62,500 bases of DNA, taken from NCBI GenBank assembly GCA_905221605.1, contig CAJNDS010002154.1, positions 37,501 through 100,000 on the forward strand, given 5' to 3'. This DNA comes from Symbiodinium natans (lineage: Eukaryota; Sar; Dinophyceae; Suessiales; Symbiodiniaceae). Shown piece after piece: positions 19,090-30,024 of this stretch. The translations under genes and the position numbers were made by a program. Under the pieces are notes generated by a model, which saw only the letters and a program-made list of their open reading frames with translations, made no database searches and was not told where the DNA came from. Positions within the stretch are counted from its first letter, which is position 1. Every line of letters starts with the position of its first letter.

Positions 19090-19410
19090 TTAACCCATGA
19101 CACATCTGCAGGCGACAATGGATCTGTCCTCGGAAGCCGCCAGGCCGGAGCAAAAAGAGGCAAACTCAACAGCCTCCTCTGCTGTCACGCCCTGGCAACC
19201 GGCGGCAGTTTGTTGAAGAGTTGCTTGACCAACCAGAGACCGAGCAAGTTGCCGAGAAAAGACACAAATCGCCCCTGCCTTCTCCAGCATTGCCTGGTGG
19301 ATGGAGGCCGCTGCTGTGAGAGCAGCATCATGTGGGCTTTGGTTGCCAATGCCGGCTGCCTGAAAAAAGGACCCTTGGCTGAGTGTTGCTTGGCTGAACT
19401 GCGACAGTGG
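19090..19410 (-). CDS. terminal exon of a minus-strand gene, Ala-rich helical protein
   Basis: About 105 codons are open to TAA at 19090-19092. The text is QFSQATLSQGSFFQAAGIGN, then DAALTAAASIHQAMLEKAGA, then TAEEAVEFASFCSGLAASED. It reads as amphipathic helices with a small-residue bias, consistent with a soluble helical protein. No family is recognised. The upstream boundary is an AG near 19410. Confidence 0.5.
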   Translation of the reverse strand, partial: PLSQFSQATLSQGSFFQAAGIGNQSPHDAALTAAASIHQAMLEKAGAICVFSRQLARSLVGQATLQQTAAGCQGVTAEEAVEFASFCSGLAASEDRSIVACRCVMG

Positions 19411-19696
19411 CTCTCAGCAAACCAATTACGACCATCTACAGATCCTGCTAGGGCAGCGTAAAGCAACTCCAGTCATACCAAAGGTAGCTCACAAGTACAA
19501 GCCGTGTGGGCACATGCCTTGCCGATGGACACCGCCATGTGCTTGGCCAACCTACTGTGCATCTTGGGCAAGTCCTATAAACCTTAAACCCTAACCCCCA
19601 TGTACCCGCTATGTTCAGCCTTCACCATCGTCGGGGAGGTTATGTCTTGGGGCCTTGGGTTTCACGGAATTTCGTGTGCTAGCTTAAGTTAAGCAA

Positions 19697-19938
19697 CTAA
19701 GCAGTTGAGGGCTGACTCTCTTGGTACCCCAGTAACCATTTTACCATAAGGGCACCCTGTTTTGTCTGGTTAATTTATAAGGGAACCTTGAACCCTTGAA
19801 CCAAAAAAATGGACAAGGTACCACTGGACCACCAAGCTCTGTCCCTGGCACAGCGCAGCTAGGTGGCATCTTTGACTCGAGCTCCAGGTCTTCGCCGACA
19901 TCGTCCAGCTCTGCAGTAACGGCCTGGGCTGCAAGCCT
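19697..19938 (-). CDS. 3' end of a minus-strand gene with acidic helical segment
   Basis: Exon 19833-19938 (RLAAQAVTAELDDVGEDLEL) joins in phase across a family G element (19720-19832, GT-AG on this strand) to the short terminal exon 19697-19719 (SQPSTA, stop TAG). Directly upstream lies a family C element (19953-20050) whose minus-strand end is ACGAACCAG. The plus strand is open but Ser-rich and lacks the splice agreement. Confidence 0.45.
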
Positions 19939-19952
19939 CTGCAACTAACTTA

Positions 19953-20050
19953 CTGCTGGTTCGTAGGGAATGAAGGAATGAGGTACCCTATATAATCTCG
20001 TAAAGGGTATATGTATATATCTATAGGGGGATATAGGATACCTGAACTAA
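19953..20050. repeat. introner-like family C copy
   Basis: Shares ggaatgaggtaccctatataat and aaagggtatat with 24101-24190, 10918-10985 and 55645-55770. On the minus strand three copies end in (ctactaag)aaccag, a good branch/acceptor context, followed by open frames. Confidence 0.5.
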
Positions 20051-20289
20051 GTGCGGGGTTCAGGGGTTTAGGCCCGGCTTGCAAGCAAATGCCTCCCGGC
20101 ACGCAGATGGAAGTTCCAGTCGCCCACTCGAACCCCTTCAACCCTAAACACGAAACCCTAAACCCTAAACCCTAAACCCTAACTCCCAAAGCCCATCCCC
20201 AACTCCCTTAAACCTCCCCGGCTCAAGGGTGCAAGGCCGTGGAGCAGAGCTCCTGTCATTCTCAGGCCCGTGCCTCCCCAGAGCCTGGC

Positions 20290-20405
20290 GGAGTTTAGGG
20301 TTTAGGGTTTAGGGTTTAGGGTTCCGGGTTTAGGGTTGTTTAGGGTTTAGGGTTTAGGGTTTAGGATTTCGGGTTTAGGGTTCAGGGCTTAGGGTTTAGG
20401 GCTAA
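20290..20405 (+). repeat. TTTAGGG array
   Basis: Imperfect array with a break at 20330. A C-rich array at 20140-20185 lies 105 nt upstream in the convergent layout. Confidence 0.9.
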
Positions 20406-20544
20406 CAGCCATCGGGAACTGGCGTCTCACAGGTGGGGTGCTGGGCGGATGTCCCCTTCAGATTGGACCCCTTTTGAGGCCATGCGCTCCCAACAAGGCA
20501 CGTGACTTCTATGATTCTGCCGGGGCCCGACAGGCTTCTCAAGT

Positions 20545-20662
20545 TCATCCCCAAAGGGTCCATGGACCTATATAGTATATACTTGGCCCTTCAAGGGGTT
20601 CCCATATAGTAGCTTTGGGGCCCAAGTATACACGATATGGGTCCATGGACCCTTGGGGATCT
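20545..20662. repeat. introner-like family I (long palindrome)
   Basis: Arms ccaaagggtccatggaccta and the complement near 20640-20660, with inner arms agtatatacttggccc / gggcccaagtatac. The second copy, more diverged, is at 57988-58132. Confidence 0.6.
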
Positions 20663-21254
20663 GCTAACTCTGCCGGCAAGACGACCCCCCGAGGATTTCA
20701 CGTGCAGTAGCCGTCGCGAGGTGGACTTCTTGGTTGTCTTCTTCAGAGGCTCTCTGGAGCGGGACTCGGCAAGCGAAGGCAAGGTAGCATCACCAGGACC
20801 CACAGCATCAAAGTAGCCAAAGCAGCTGCTAAAGACCTGTAGCCCTAAACCCTAAACCCGAAACCCTAAACCCTCAACCCCAAACCCTAAACCCAAAAAC
20901 CCAAAACCCTAAACCCTAACCTGACTCTGAGTAGGTGGCTAGGCGGCGAGGCTTCTCCACGACGCCGAGCCGGTTGTCTTGTGTTGAGCCGATAAGGTCC
21001 TCAGAGTGTGTGTGGTTTGTGCGAAAGTTAGGGTCAGTTCTCTAAATCACAAGTCCAACAATAAGTCCAATAATCAGTCCCCTAAACCCTAAACCCTAAA
21101 CCCTAAACCCTCAACCCTACAGGGGGACCGCTAGATAGACGAAGCCAAGCAGTATGCGGCACCTCCAGAGACGACTTTCGACGCCGCGCCGGCTTCTGAA
21201 GGCCTTCAGCCTGAGCTCCTGTGGAGAGCCCTAAACTCTAACCCCCCAGTCCGT

Positions 21255-21385
21255 GCAGGGTTTAGGGTTTAGGGTTTAGGGTTTAGGGTTTAGGGTTTAG
21301 GGTTTAGGGTTTAGGGTTTAGGGTTTAGGGTTTAGGGTTTAGGGTTTGGGGTTTGGGGTTAAGGGTTTAGGGTTTTGGGTTTAGG
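21255..21385 (+). repeat. TTTAGGG array, about 18 units
   Basis: Paired with the CCCTAAA array at 21080-21120 around a 135-nt GC-rich segment that is open on both strands (exon not assigned). Confidence 0.93.
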
Positions 21386-21727
21386 GACAGCTCTCCCTTC
21401 AGAGCCGCCTTCCTGAAGACAGGCTTCTGGGTTTAGGGCTTGATGCATCTCAAAGAAGCGTCCTAAACCCGGACTCCTGAACGTGGCGATAGTGGCTTCG
21501 CAGGATCACGCGGCGAGTCTTCCTGGATGCTTCGGCGACTGCAAGATGTTCGCTGCACTGACGACTCGTGCACCGACTCTTGCTGACATGTGATGTTCGC
21601 ATCGTTCATATTCATACACATTCATACAACTACACTCTTTACAGGCAAGAGCATGTCATCCCAAACCCCAAACTTCCTAAGCTCCCATAGAACAGGGGGC
21701 TGTTCGAGTTTACGGGCCGGTCGCAGA

Positions 21728-21930
21728 AGGTACCTACCCTAAACCCTAAACCCTAGACCCTGAACCCTAAGGTACCTACCCTAAACCCTAAACCCTAAAC
21801 CCTGAACCCTGAACCCTGAACCCTGAACCCTGAACCCTGAACCCTGAACCCTGAACCCTGAACCCTGAACCCTAAACCCTAAACCCTAAACCCTAAACCC
21901 TAAACCCTAAACCCTAAACCCTAAGAGCCA
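21728..21930 (+). repeat. CCCTAAA/CCCTGAA array with duplicated junction
   Basis: The string aaggtacctaccctaaaccc occurs twice (21728 and 21770), then a homogeneous CCCTGAA block and a CCCTAAA block. This indicates stepwise local duplication. Confidence 0.93.
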
Positions 21931-22269
21931 CCATAACCAGAACTGCCCCGTGTAGAGCCGTACTCTCAGGGGCGAGCCGACGCAGTGACCAAGACCGAAG
22001 GCACCTGCAGATCTTTAGGGTTTAGGGTTTAGGGTTTCGGGTTTAGGGTTTCATAGTGAATCCAGTCGTCGGGGTTTAAGGCCCAGACCCTCAGCCCCAC
22101 CCAAACCATCTCATACCGAGCCTCCAACGGGGAACGGAAGCAAAAGCAAGACAACCGATCAAGAGCCACCCAGCCACCATCCACCCAAGGGGAGGGGGGG
22201 GGGAGAGAACAAAAACTGTTCGCAAGACAATGACGAGAAACCCAACAACGAGTACTAGTACTATCCACA

Positions 22270-22990
22270 ACCAGCGTCCAGCCCTTTGCAAAAGCTCACC
22301 TGCGGTGCCTTCGCCGATGGTGCAGGAGCAGGAGGCGGCTCTTGGCTTAATCCCGCCGCCTAGGGCAAATGCCAGCATCTGGAGTCTTCCAGGCTAGGGT
22401 TTAGAATTCAGGGTTCCGTGATCCGCGCATGCAGCCCGACAGGAACAGTTGTTCGCAGGCCGATACCTGCAAGGACTGCTCACTGGACGAGGCGGGCATG
22501 TTGGCCTCAGAGGACTTCTTCTGAAAGCGCTGCGCAAGTCAAGGCAGGTTGCCCGTGATGGTGCAGCTGGCCAGGCTACGGAGCCGTAGGCTATTCTTGG
22601 ACTGTTGGCACTGCGCAAGCAAAAGGCCACGTGCCGTGAGCACTCAGAGCTGTGCTTGAGAAGGAGGGCTGCTGGTGTTGCCCAACGCCTTGACTGCGAA
22701 CGCAGAGAATGCAACAACCGAGTACAGCAAGGTATGCGCCTTCCAGTGAGGCCATAACCAGGACGGGCTACCATACCCTATAACCCCTTCAACAGGCCCT
22801 TTAAAGGGTCTTTGGGCGATTCTACCCTATAACCGCTCAAAAACGCCCTTTGTAGGCTTGGTTATGGGGATTACAGGGCCGAATCGCCCATCCTGCAAAG
22901 CCTCTGAGGGCCGTGCTGGCGGGGTGGCCACGGAGGCGGACGACGTTGCCTGCGTGATGCCGGCGCCGCCGGCCTGCACGGCTCCCTCCA
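22270..22990 (+). pseudogene. copy 1 of a duplicated gene segment (paralogue of 26.8-27.4 kb)
   Basis: Two stretches match the segment at 26815-27373: gcggctcttggct...cccgcc (22330-22360 versus 26865-26890) and about 300 bp from cctgcaaggactgctc (22468) to the gcggacgacgtt region (22940 versus 27325). In the frame CKDCSLDEA that both copies share, copy 1 has TGA where copy 2 has CGC, so that frame is broken here; another frame (RYLQGLLTGRGGHVGL) stays open. A family H element (22767-22898) is inserted in copy 1 only, and an open exon follows it (22899-22996, EGRAGGVATEADDVAC). Whether copy 1 is expressed cannot be told. Confidence 0.45.
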
Positions 22991-23014
22991 CACAAGTATA
23001 AGGATGTATAGATG

Positions 23015-23115
23015 TATATATATATATATACATTATATATATACACACATTATATATTTATATACATTATATATATATATATACATTATATATATATATC
23101 TATATATACGTACAG
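23015..23115. repeat. TA-rich microsatellite
   Basis: Repeated atatatatacattatatata; the frames across it are low-complexity artefacts. Confidence 0.9.
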
Positions 23116-24100
23116 AAAAAAGGGTTGTTGTCAAAATGCCTGTTCCCAAAATTGACGTTGATGCGGCAGCACGTGCGTGCCGCCTTGTGTCGCAAGGAGA
23201 ACCGATTCTTGATGTGGAGTGGCAACTGCTGCACTTGAAGGATCCTAGCGTCACTTCCTAAAAGGGTTTAGGGTTTAGGGTATAGGGTTTAGGGTTCAAT
23301 CTTCAGCTGCTGCTGTCGGCCGGAATTGCCAGCGCTGCTACTGCTGGAGTCTTGGCACGAGCGAAGGTTGCTCCGTTGGCAAGCTTGCTGTGGTACCTCG
23401 CAAGCCGTTTGTCACAGCGGCTCGCCTGGCGCCCTCGGCTTCGATGGCACTCCAGTGAGCAGGCTCGCTGCACGCCATATACTACAGGGCCTGTCGTAGC
23501 TTAGTCGCTGTCACGCCCTTAACGTTTCCGCTCCGCTGGCACATCACTTGAAAGATGCGCGACTCAATGATTGTGATTCCGATGGTTGTAAATCTGTGTG
23601 ACATGTTCAAGACACGTGGGCCAAGGTCTTCCTGGTTGTATTGAGAATTTGCTTGCGCCGAGCTAGCGCGGCGCTAGCGCGTAATACTGTCCTGCATTTG
23701 CACGATCTGATCGTATCCCGCAAATGAACGGAACGCCACCCACTTCAGAGCTTTCCAGCAGCTGATCGGGACCAACTACAGTGACTGATGCATTTCTTGC
23801 AGTGACTGATGCATTTCTTGTGGTGCGCCTTAAGCAACACTGGCTGGATTTGGTCAGTGATCACACGGGAATACATGGTTTGTATTTTAGCTAGCGCAAA
23901 CCTAGCGTTTTTCTCGGCCACAATGGGGCTTTGGTGGCTCGACTTGCTTCCCGCCTTATCGCGAAGACGTGTCATTTAGATTAACTGAATAGATACGCGA
24001 ATTTAGAATGCAACCCATATCCCTAACCCTAAACCCTAAACCCTGAATGTAACATAATAACGAGAATGACCATAGCGCTGATACTAAGAAGTCTTACTGG

Positions 24101-24190
24101 TTCTTAGTAGGGAATGAGGGAATGAGGTACCCTATCTCATCCATTAAAGGGTATATATGAAAGGGATATAAGGTGCCTAATTCCCCCATT
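24101..24190. repeat. introner-like family C, best copy
   Basis: Starts ttcttagtagggaatgaggg and ends ggtgcctaattcccccatt; arms are complementary. It is followed at 24190-24245 by a family A left-half fragment. Confidence 0.55.
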
Positions 24191-24305
24191 CCGTTAGTAG
24201 CTAATTGTAACTGTACATACAACTGTTCTTATAACCATATTAGGGAAGCCGTGTTGGGTCAAGTCCTTCCAGTGGTGCGGCTGTTTACGACCGAACCTTG
24301 ACCTG

Positions 24306-24913
24306 ATGGTTGATTCCTGTGTTCGCGCTCCGTCGGAGCTATGGTGGAAGGAGAATCCAGTCCAGCAGCCAGGCAACTGCGGCGACCCCTTCAGCATGAA
24401 CATGTACCTTGACGAGACAAGGATGACAGGACCGAACAAGCATCCATGGTCTCGGTGCTCTGCGTTTTTGCCGCTGACATTGGCACGGGCAAGGATGCCT
24501 CGCAACAGTTTGGACTTCCAGCCATCTGTGGGGATTGTGCATGTGCGTCTGGCTGCTCCAGCTCAGCCAGGAGGACCTCCAGGAACATTGTGCACCAGTT
24601 TGTAGCTCGAAGAGCCGAGGCCATCATTCAAGAAGATGCCCCGCCTGCATTCCGACTTTCTCAGATTGGTGCCACTAGGCTTCTGGAGTTGTTCGACAAG
24701 CCCAGGTTCACGCAAGTGAGTTTCAGGAAGCTGCGTGTCTCCAAGCGCAAAAACAACTGTGATGGCGTTGATCGACTTGGTTGCACACCGCTACATGAAT
24801 AGTCGGAGTTCGAGAATGTTCCAGGAACATACCCCTCCAACGTGTACAAGCACAAGTTGGCCTTGGGACAGCCGCATCATTCGAGGAAGCTTTACCTGAC
24901 CTGTACAGTTTAA
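24306..24913 (+). pseudogene. intron-poor coding remnant with frame breaks, function unknown
   Basis: Plus-strand text changes frame near 24446: first SELWWKENPVQQPGNCGDPF, then NIVHQFVARRAEAIIQEDAP and GATRLLELFDKPRF, then after an in-frame TAG (24800-24802) SEFENVPGTYPSNVYKHKLA to TAA at 24911-24913. A GTGAGT at 24717 and an acceptor ending gaatag at 24802 could instead be a real 86-nt intron that removes the TAG in phase 0. So either a gene with one ordinary intron and an upstream exon in another frame, or a decayed retrocopy. No telomeric array occurs between 24046 and 25417, unusual for this window. Protein not recognised. Confidence 0.4.
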
Positions 24914-25419
24914 GGCCTGAGCCGCAGGACTGCACAGTCTTTGTGCTTTTCCTTGTCGCTCTGCATGCTTGCAGTTCGTTTTGTGGGCCACTACAGCATG
25001 GCTACGTCTGTGTCGTTACTTCTCTTCCTGTAGCAGCCTGTCGGACAGGAAACTTGCTCTCACCAGTTCATATGACTGGTGCTCACGTTAATGTCCCCGC
25101 GCTGTCTGCGGGCTATGCTCGGAAGGCGGCTGAAGGCATTACCCTCAGCCCTCTTTGATGTGTGTTGCTTGTTGGACACTGCGACCTCGGACTGTTGCCT
25201 GCGGTTCCGCTGCCCGCTGAGCCCAGACATCCCAATAATGTGTGCTATAACCATATTAGGGCACTGAAGGGGCTTACAAGTGGGCCATAAGTACAGTTAT
25301 AATTGGTTGCTAAGTACCATGAACCTCCAAGCAGGCCTCGAGAACTTGCGGCGGCACCTGGCCGGCATCTAGGCCCAGCTCGGCCTCGAGAAAAGGTGCT
25401 GCTTCAAGCGTAGGGGGGC

Positions 25420-26210
25420 TAAACCTAAACGCTAAACCCCGAAACCCTAAACCCTAAACCCCTAAACCCCAAACCCTAAACCCTAAACCCTAAACCCTAA
25501 ACCCTAAACCCTAAACCCTAAACCCATTGTTGCCAGCTCCTTAGCTACGCATCCCAGAGCTCTTGAGAATCCGTCATGTGGGCTAACCGGACCAAAGGGT
25601 GCTACGGAACTCCCGCGTACTGCAGAGCAACGACTGAGTTAGGGTTTAGGGTTTAGGGTTTAGGGTTTAGGGTTTAGGGTTTAGGGTTTAGGGTTTAGGG
25701 TTTAGGGTTTAGGGTTTAGGGTTTAGGGTTTAGGGCTTAGGGTTTAGGGTTTAGGGTTTAGGGTTCAGCTTCCGACGGAAGTCCCGGCACTGAAAGGTAG
25801 CCTCCGCCCTGTCATCTGCACCAAGAGGCCGTGATCTGCTGAGCATTGCTACGCGTACTTGGTGCCGTCATGCCGAATTCGTGAATGGTTTGTGACCCTA
25901 AACCCTAAACCCTAAACCCTAAACCCTAAACCCTAAACCCTAAACCCTAAACCCTAAACCCTAAACCCTAAACCCTAAACCCTAAACCCTAAACCCTAAA
26001 CCCTAACCCTAAACACTCAGGGGCTCACCAGGGGTGGCATCGATTCCGTCGGCACCTGAACAGCTTTCTGCTAGTAGAGCCAGCTTGGAGCCGTGGGTTG
26101 CAGGATTCGAAGCTGCAAGAGAAGGAGTTTAGGGTTTAGGGGTTTAGGGTTTAGGGTTTGGGGTTTAGGGTTTAGGGTTTAGGGTTTAGGGTTTAGGGTT
26201 TAGGGTTTAG
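25420..26210. repeat. four alternating telomeric arrays (C, G, C, G)
   Basis: C-rich 25420-25525, G-rich 25635-25765, C-rich 25895-26010 and G-rich 26126-26210 are separated by unique segments of 110, 130 and 116 nt. All three segments are open on at least one strand and have AG/GT at suitable places (for example LPTEVPALK at 25770-25793 before a GTAGCC), but strand was not settled. Confidence 0.9.
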
Positions 26211-26225
26211 GGGCCCATGTGCGCG

Positions 26226-26601
26226 CTTGGAGGTTCAGGGTTATTATACCCCCCAGTTATAGCTGTACTTCTAAGCCCCCCAAGTCCCCTAAGTAGGTTA
26301 TAAGTAGATTTTTAGTAGGGGTTATAAGTACCCATGAACCTCCAAGTGGCCCATTGCAAAGGTCCGCAGTTATACACACTTGCGGGTGTCATTCGCTGGT
26401 TTTGCTCTGGAAGTCTCATGCGTCTGTGTCTTGGAGAGCAGGCCTACTTGGAGGTTCATGGTACTTAGTCTTTAATCATAACTGTACTTATAAGCATATT
26501 AGGGCACTTAGGGGGCTTATAAGTGGGTTATAAGTACAGATATAATAAGTTACTAAGTATAATTAGCTACTAAGTACCATGAACCTCCAAGTAGAACCCA
26601 A
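26226..26601. repeat. two introner-like family A copies
   Basis: 26449-26601 is the most complete copy: cttggaggttcatggtactt at one end and its exact complement at the other, with gcatattagggcactta inside. 26226-26346 is a diverged copy. Others: 25244-25336, about 46126-46240, 11160-11216 and the interrupted one at 44975-45155. Ends read as GTTCATGG...CCTCCAAG, compatible with GT-AG. Confidence 0.65.
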
Positions 26602-26800
26602 GGCAATGGCCTCGCACACACTTGACGGGCACGAGACCTCACGAACCCCAAAAACTCCTCCGCAATATGCCCCTCTAAATTCCAGTAGTAGCCTACTACA
26701 CCAAGAATCCAAGCCCTAAACCCTAAACCCTAAACCCTAAACCCTAAACCCTAAACCCTAAACCCTAAACCCTAAACCCTAAACCCTAAACCATCAACAG

Positions 26801-27373
26801 TCTTGGACGCGCTCGAAACACGGAAGCTGCTCGAGGTTGCATCCCTGGGTGCCTTCGATGGCGCAGAAGGCAGCTCTTGGCTGATCCCCGCCTGCTTAGG
26901 GTTTAGGGTTTAGGGTTTGGGGTTTAGGGTTTAGGGTTTAGCGTTTAGGGTTTAGGGTTTAGGGTTTCTAGAGTTTAGAGGCAATCTGGGCGTAAAACTC
27001 AGTGACGCAGCCCGAAAGAACAATTGTGCGTGCACTGATGCCTGCAAGGACTGCTCGCTGGACGAGGCGAACATGTTGGCCTCACAGGACTTCGTCCGCA
27101 AGCGCTGCTTGCGATGCTGCAGTTGGCAAGGCGCTACAGGACAGTCTGGGGCCTTTGGCACTGCACCAGCAAATGCGGGCAACGTGGCATGAACTCTCAG
27201 AGCTGTGCTTGAGAAGGAGGGCAGCTGGTGCTGGCAAAAGCCTGAGGAGGCATCACCGCGAATACGGTGGAGCCAAGGCCACTTCTGGGGGCACTGCTGG
27301 TGGGTTGGCCAAGGAGGCAGACGATGTTGACGGCGTGATGCCGGCCTGCACGCACGTTGAGTCCGAGTGCTGA
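26801..27373 (+). CDS. copy 2 of the duplicated gene segment, Cys-rich protein fragment
   Basis: Exon 26801-26900 (LDALETRKLLEVASLGAFDG, then GSSWLIPAC) follows a CCCTAAA array (26713-26791, acceptor catcaacag). Its donor is the first GTTTAGGG of a telomeric array. The phase-2 join to 27003 gives DAARKNNCACTDACKDCSLD, then MLASQDFVRKRCLRCC: nine cysteines in about 40 residues, perhaps a metal-binding or disulphide-rich module. Beyond 27110 the frame is uncertain; a tail AGGLAKEADDVDGV resembles copy 1. No family is named. Confidence 0.45.
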
Positions 27374-28250
27374 AATGCAGCCTCTGAATCATTCTTGCTG
27401 CATCACCTCGAGTGCCTTATGATGGCCTCCTTAAACTCAACCCGCCTAAAGGCCTTAACACTAAACCGTCTTTTTTTTACAACGCAGGGGTGGGAAAAAT
27501 ATTGGCCCTGGACCTCGATTGCTTTCGCAGCAGCCAGGATGGCATTTCGCCGTTCCAGCGGATCCTGGAGATAGTCATATCCCCGGTGTTTGGGGTTCGA
27601 GTTTCGGGATGCATTGGATTGGAGACCTTTTTTCTTACCTTTTTTCCCGGGTTTAGGGGGGGCTTGAGCACAACCTCCCATGATTGAGCCTTGCCTTCTC
27701 GCCATCACAGGAATGGAGTACTTGGAGCAGCTATCTCAGGAAACTCTTCGGAGTTTGGGGGATCGCCATGTGGAGATCGCCAGATTGCGAGCAAGAGTCC
27801 ATCGACATCGAAAGCAGCCCTTCGCTCGCTGTCCCTGCAGTGACCAAGGCCATGGGCCTGCCCAGGTGCGAGGTAGTGTAGGGGCCTGAACAATACCCTA
27901 AACCCTAAACCTTAAACCCTATAATATAACTACAAAGGGACCATAAGGGAGTACTATTTGTAAGTGCTCCGACCCTTAGGGTAGATTACAAAGGCTGCGG
28001 GTCACCTGGCACCCCGCGAAAAAACCCTCGCAGTAACGGCACCTTGATGACTCATGTTAAGACACCAGAATAACAATACCGACCTTGTGAAGTGCCGGGA
28101 AGTCCAAAGCCTAAACTGCGAATTAATCAATGATGTCCATAGTTGGTACGCGATCCTCGTTGACTCCGTTGCAGCCGCTGCTTATGCAAAGCCGGAGACG
28201 CCGTAGACTCGGGTGACGCCATTGTCACACTGCTGACGATGTGAGTACGG

Positions 28251-28445
28251 TTGCATCCGTTGACGTTGACATACGCCGTGGACTCTGCGCATGCCGCTGA
28301 CGCCGTTGACATCTCTGCGTCTGCACGCCACGTCTTCGCGCGGAAAGTAATGCCCTCGCATTTTCGCGTCGTCGCCCAAAACGCACGCAACCCTACGGAC
28401 ATCAACGTACTTTTGAATACTTGTTCAGGCCGCAACCCATGCTGA
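28251..28445 (+). CDS. possible terminal exon, plus strand
   Basis: An open frame reads TYAVDSAHAADAVDISASAR, then KVMPSHFRVVAQNARNPTDI, ending TGA at 28443-28445. The DNA upstream has a loose tgacgccgttgac repeat (28140-28320), and both strands are open, so this is a weak call. Confidence 0.28.
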   Translation: MHPLTLTYAVDSAHAADAVDISASARHVFARKVMPSHFRVVAQNARNPTDINVLLNTCSGRNPC

Positions 28446-28599
28446 AACCCAGCCCACTATGCAGAAAGCCGACTTGACCACAAACAGCCCCCCCTCACCA
28501 TCATGCCGCCGGACTCAACTCTTTTTTGTTGGGGGCGGGGTGGTAGTTTCGGGTGGGGGAGAAAGTCGCCCCATGAGACCCATGAGACCCATGAGCCCT

Positions 28600-28916
28600 A
28601 TAAGCCCTAAACCCTAAACCCTAAACCCTAAACCCGAAACCCTAAACCCTAAACCCTAAACCCTCAACAAACTCTTCCGAGCAAGCCAGCCTCTCAGGAT
28701 CCTGCAGCACGTGCACCTTGCAGGCCCGGCTTTACTTAGGGTGTAGGGTTAGGGTTTAGTGTTTAGGGTTTAGGGTTTAGGGTTTAGGGTTTAGGGTTTA
28801 GGGATTAGGGATGTTCCCCCTTCTACTAACAGTCCTTCATCGGCATTGTAGTACCCCCTATTAAATTATTATTAGAATCCCCATTAAGGACTGCCAGGAT
28901 AAGGGGGAACATCCCG
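28600..28916. repeat. CCCTAAA array, TTTAGGG array and a family B element
   Basis: Arrays at 28605-28665 and 28737-28805 flank a 72-nt segment. The family B copy (28808-28916) starts directly after the second array: gatgttcccccttctactaa ... aagggggaacatccc. Confidence 0.8.
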
Positions 28917-29030
28917 TATGGTGAATTCTCGAAATTTGTGGTCCCTTTTGGGATCCTTATCACAAGGTGGCCCTCTTATTTTGGGTAACTCCCCAACAAG
29001 GGGCCATGATTTCGAGAACTGACCATGTAG

Positions 29031-29240
29031 GGCTTAGTTTGGGCTTCATCGCGCTTTTCACATTCGCTCCGCATGCCAGCTCAGCCTACGCGCCCCAAAA
29101 AATCCGGTTACAGCTACTAAACGGCTCTTCTCTCAACCCCCCAGGGCCCCTGGGCCTCTTCCCATCTAGGGTCGGGCCTCTTCCCATGCTGGGGTCGATT
29201 GAGGAGGTTAAGGCCACAAATCCCTCCTGTACTCGGATTT
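29031..29240 (+). CDS. plus-strand exon, possibly N-terminal with a hydrophobic segment
   Basis: After an inverted repeat with arms ttctcgaaat/atttcgagaa (28932-29020) the plus strand reads LSLGFIALFTFAPHASSAYA, then RLQLLNGSSLNPPGPLGLFP. The first part looks like a signal peptide with an Ala-x-Ala end. There is no ATG in the exon, so the start would be upstream. Function unknown. Confidence 0.35.
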
Positions 29241-29784
29241 TGTGGAAACCCCAAATCCTGAATCCTAAACACGTTGTACACCCCAACCCTAAACCCTAAA
29301 CCCTAACCCTAAACCTTGAACCCTAAAACCCTGAACCCTAAACCCTGAACCCTAGACCCAGACCTGCACGGTCTCAGGCGCCACTCCGCCCAAAAGTAGT
29401 GCTGCAACCTCCAAGTGGCGAAATTTGGATCATGGCCGAGGGGGGGCTTGTTGAGTTTAGGGTTGGGGTTTAGGGGTTATGGCTGTTGTAAGGGTAAGGG
29501 CATGTTTGCTTGGCCTTGTTTCGGGGGGTGGTAGCGATTGAGGAATCGGGATTTGGCGTGGGGTTCGGGGTTTGGGGAGGGACGGCAGGGGTTTGGGCTG
29601 TGGGGCCTCTAAAGCAACCATTTAAACGAGCACGGACATGCGTCAGATGGATTTGATGGCATTGAACATGATTGAACTTAGGTGGGTTTCGAGATCGTGC
29701 TCTTCTAAACTTTGCTGGAACCATACTTTTAGCCTTCAAAAGCCACAAAAACTATCACACCCCGCGCGTACACAAGCTTACAGA

Positions 29785-30024
29785 AACGTGTCTGGAGCTC
29801 TCACTTCCTGCCTCCTGCTGTTGCTGCTGCAGCAGCTGCTGCTGCTGCTCATGTTGCAGCTGCTGGCCTGGTTGCTGCTCCTGATGCGGCTGCTCCTGAT
29901 GCGCCTGCGGCTGCTGGCGGTACGGCTGCTGCAGCTGGGCGGTCTCTTCTGCCTCTCCAGTAGCCTGCGCCGTCATCGACGGCGTAACGACCGTGTGGTG
30001 TACCTCAGGAGGGTCCGGGACCAC
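29785..30024 (-). CDS. Gln-rich exon, minus strand
   Basis: The minus strand encodes a Q-rich stretch, for example QAHQEQPHQEQQPGQQLQHE, flanked by MTAQATGEAEETAQL and EAGSESS. Mixed Q, H, E and P residues look like a genuine low-complexity activation-type region rather than a pure CAG run. The plus-strand reading is a Leu run. A terminal plus-strand exon lies 400 nt away, so gene boundaries are unclear. Confidence 0.4.
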
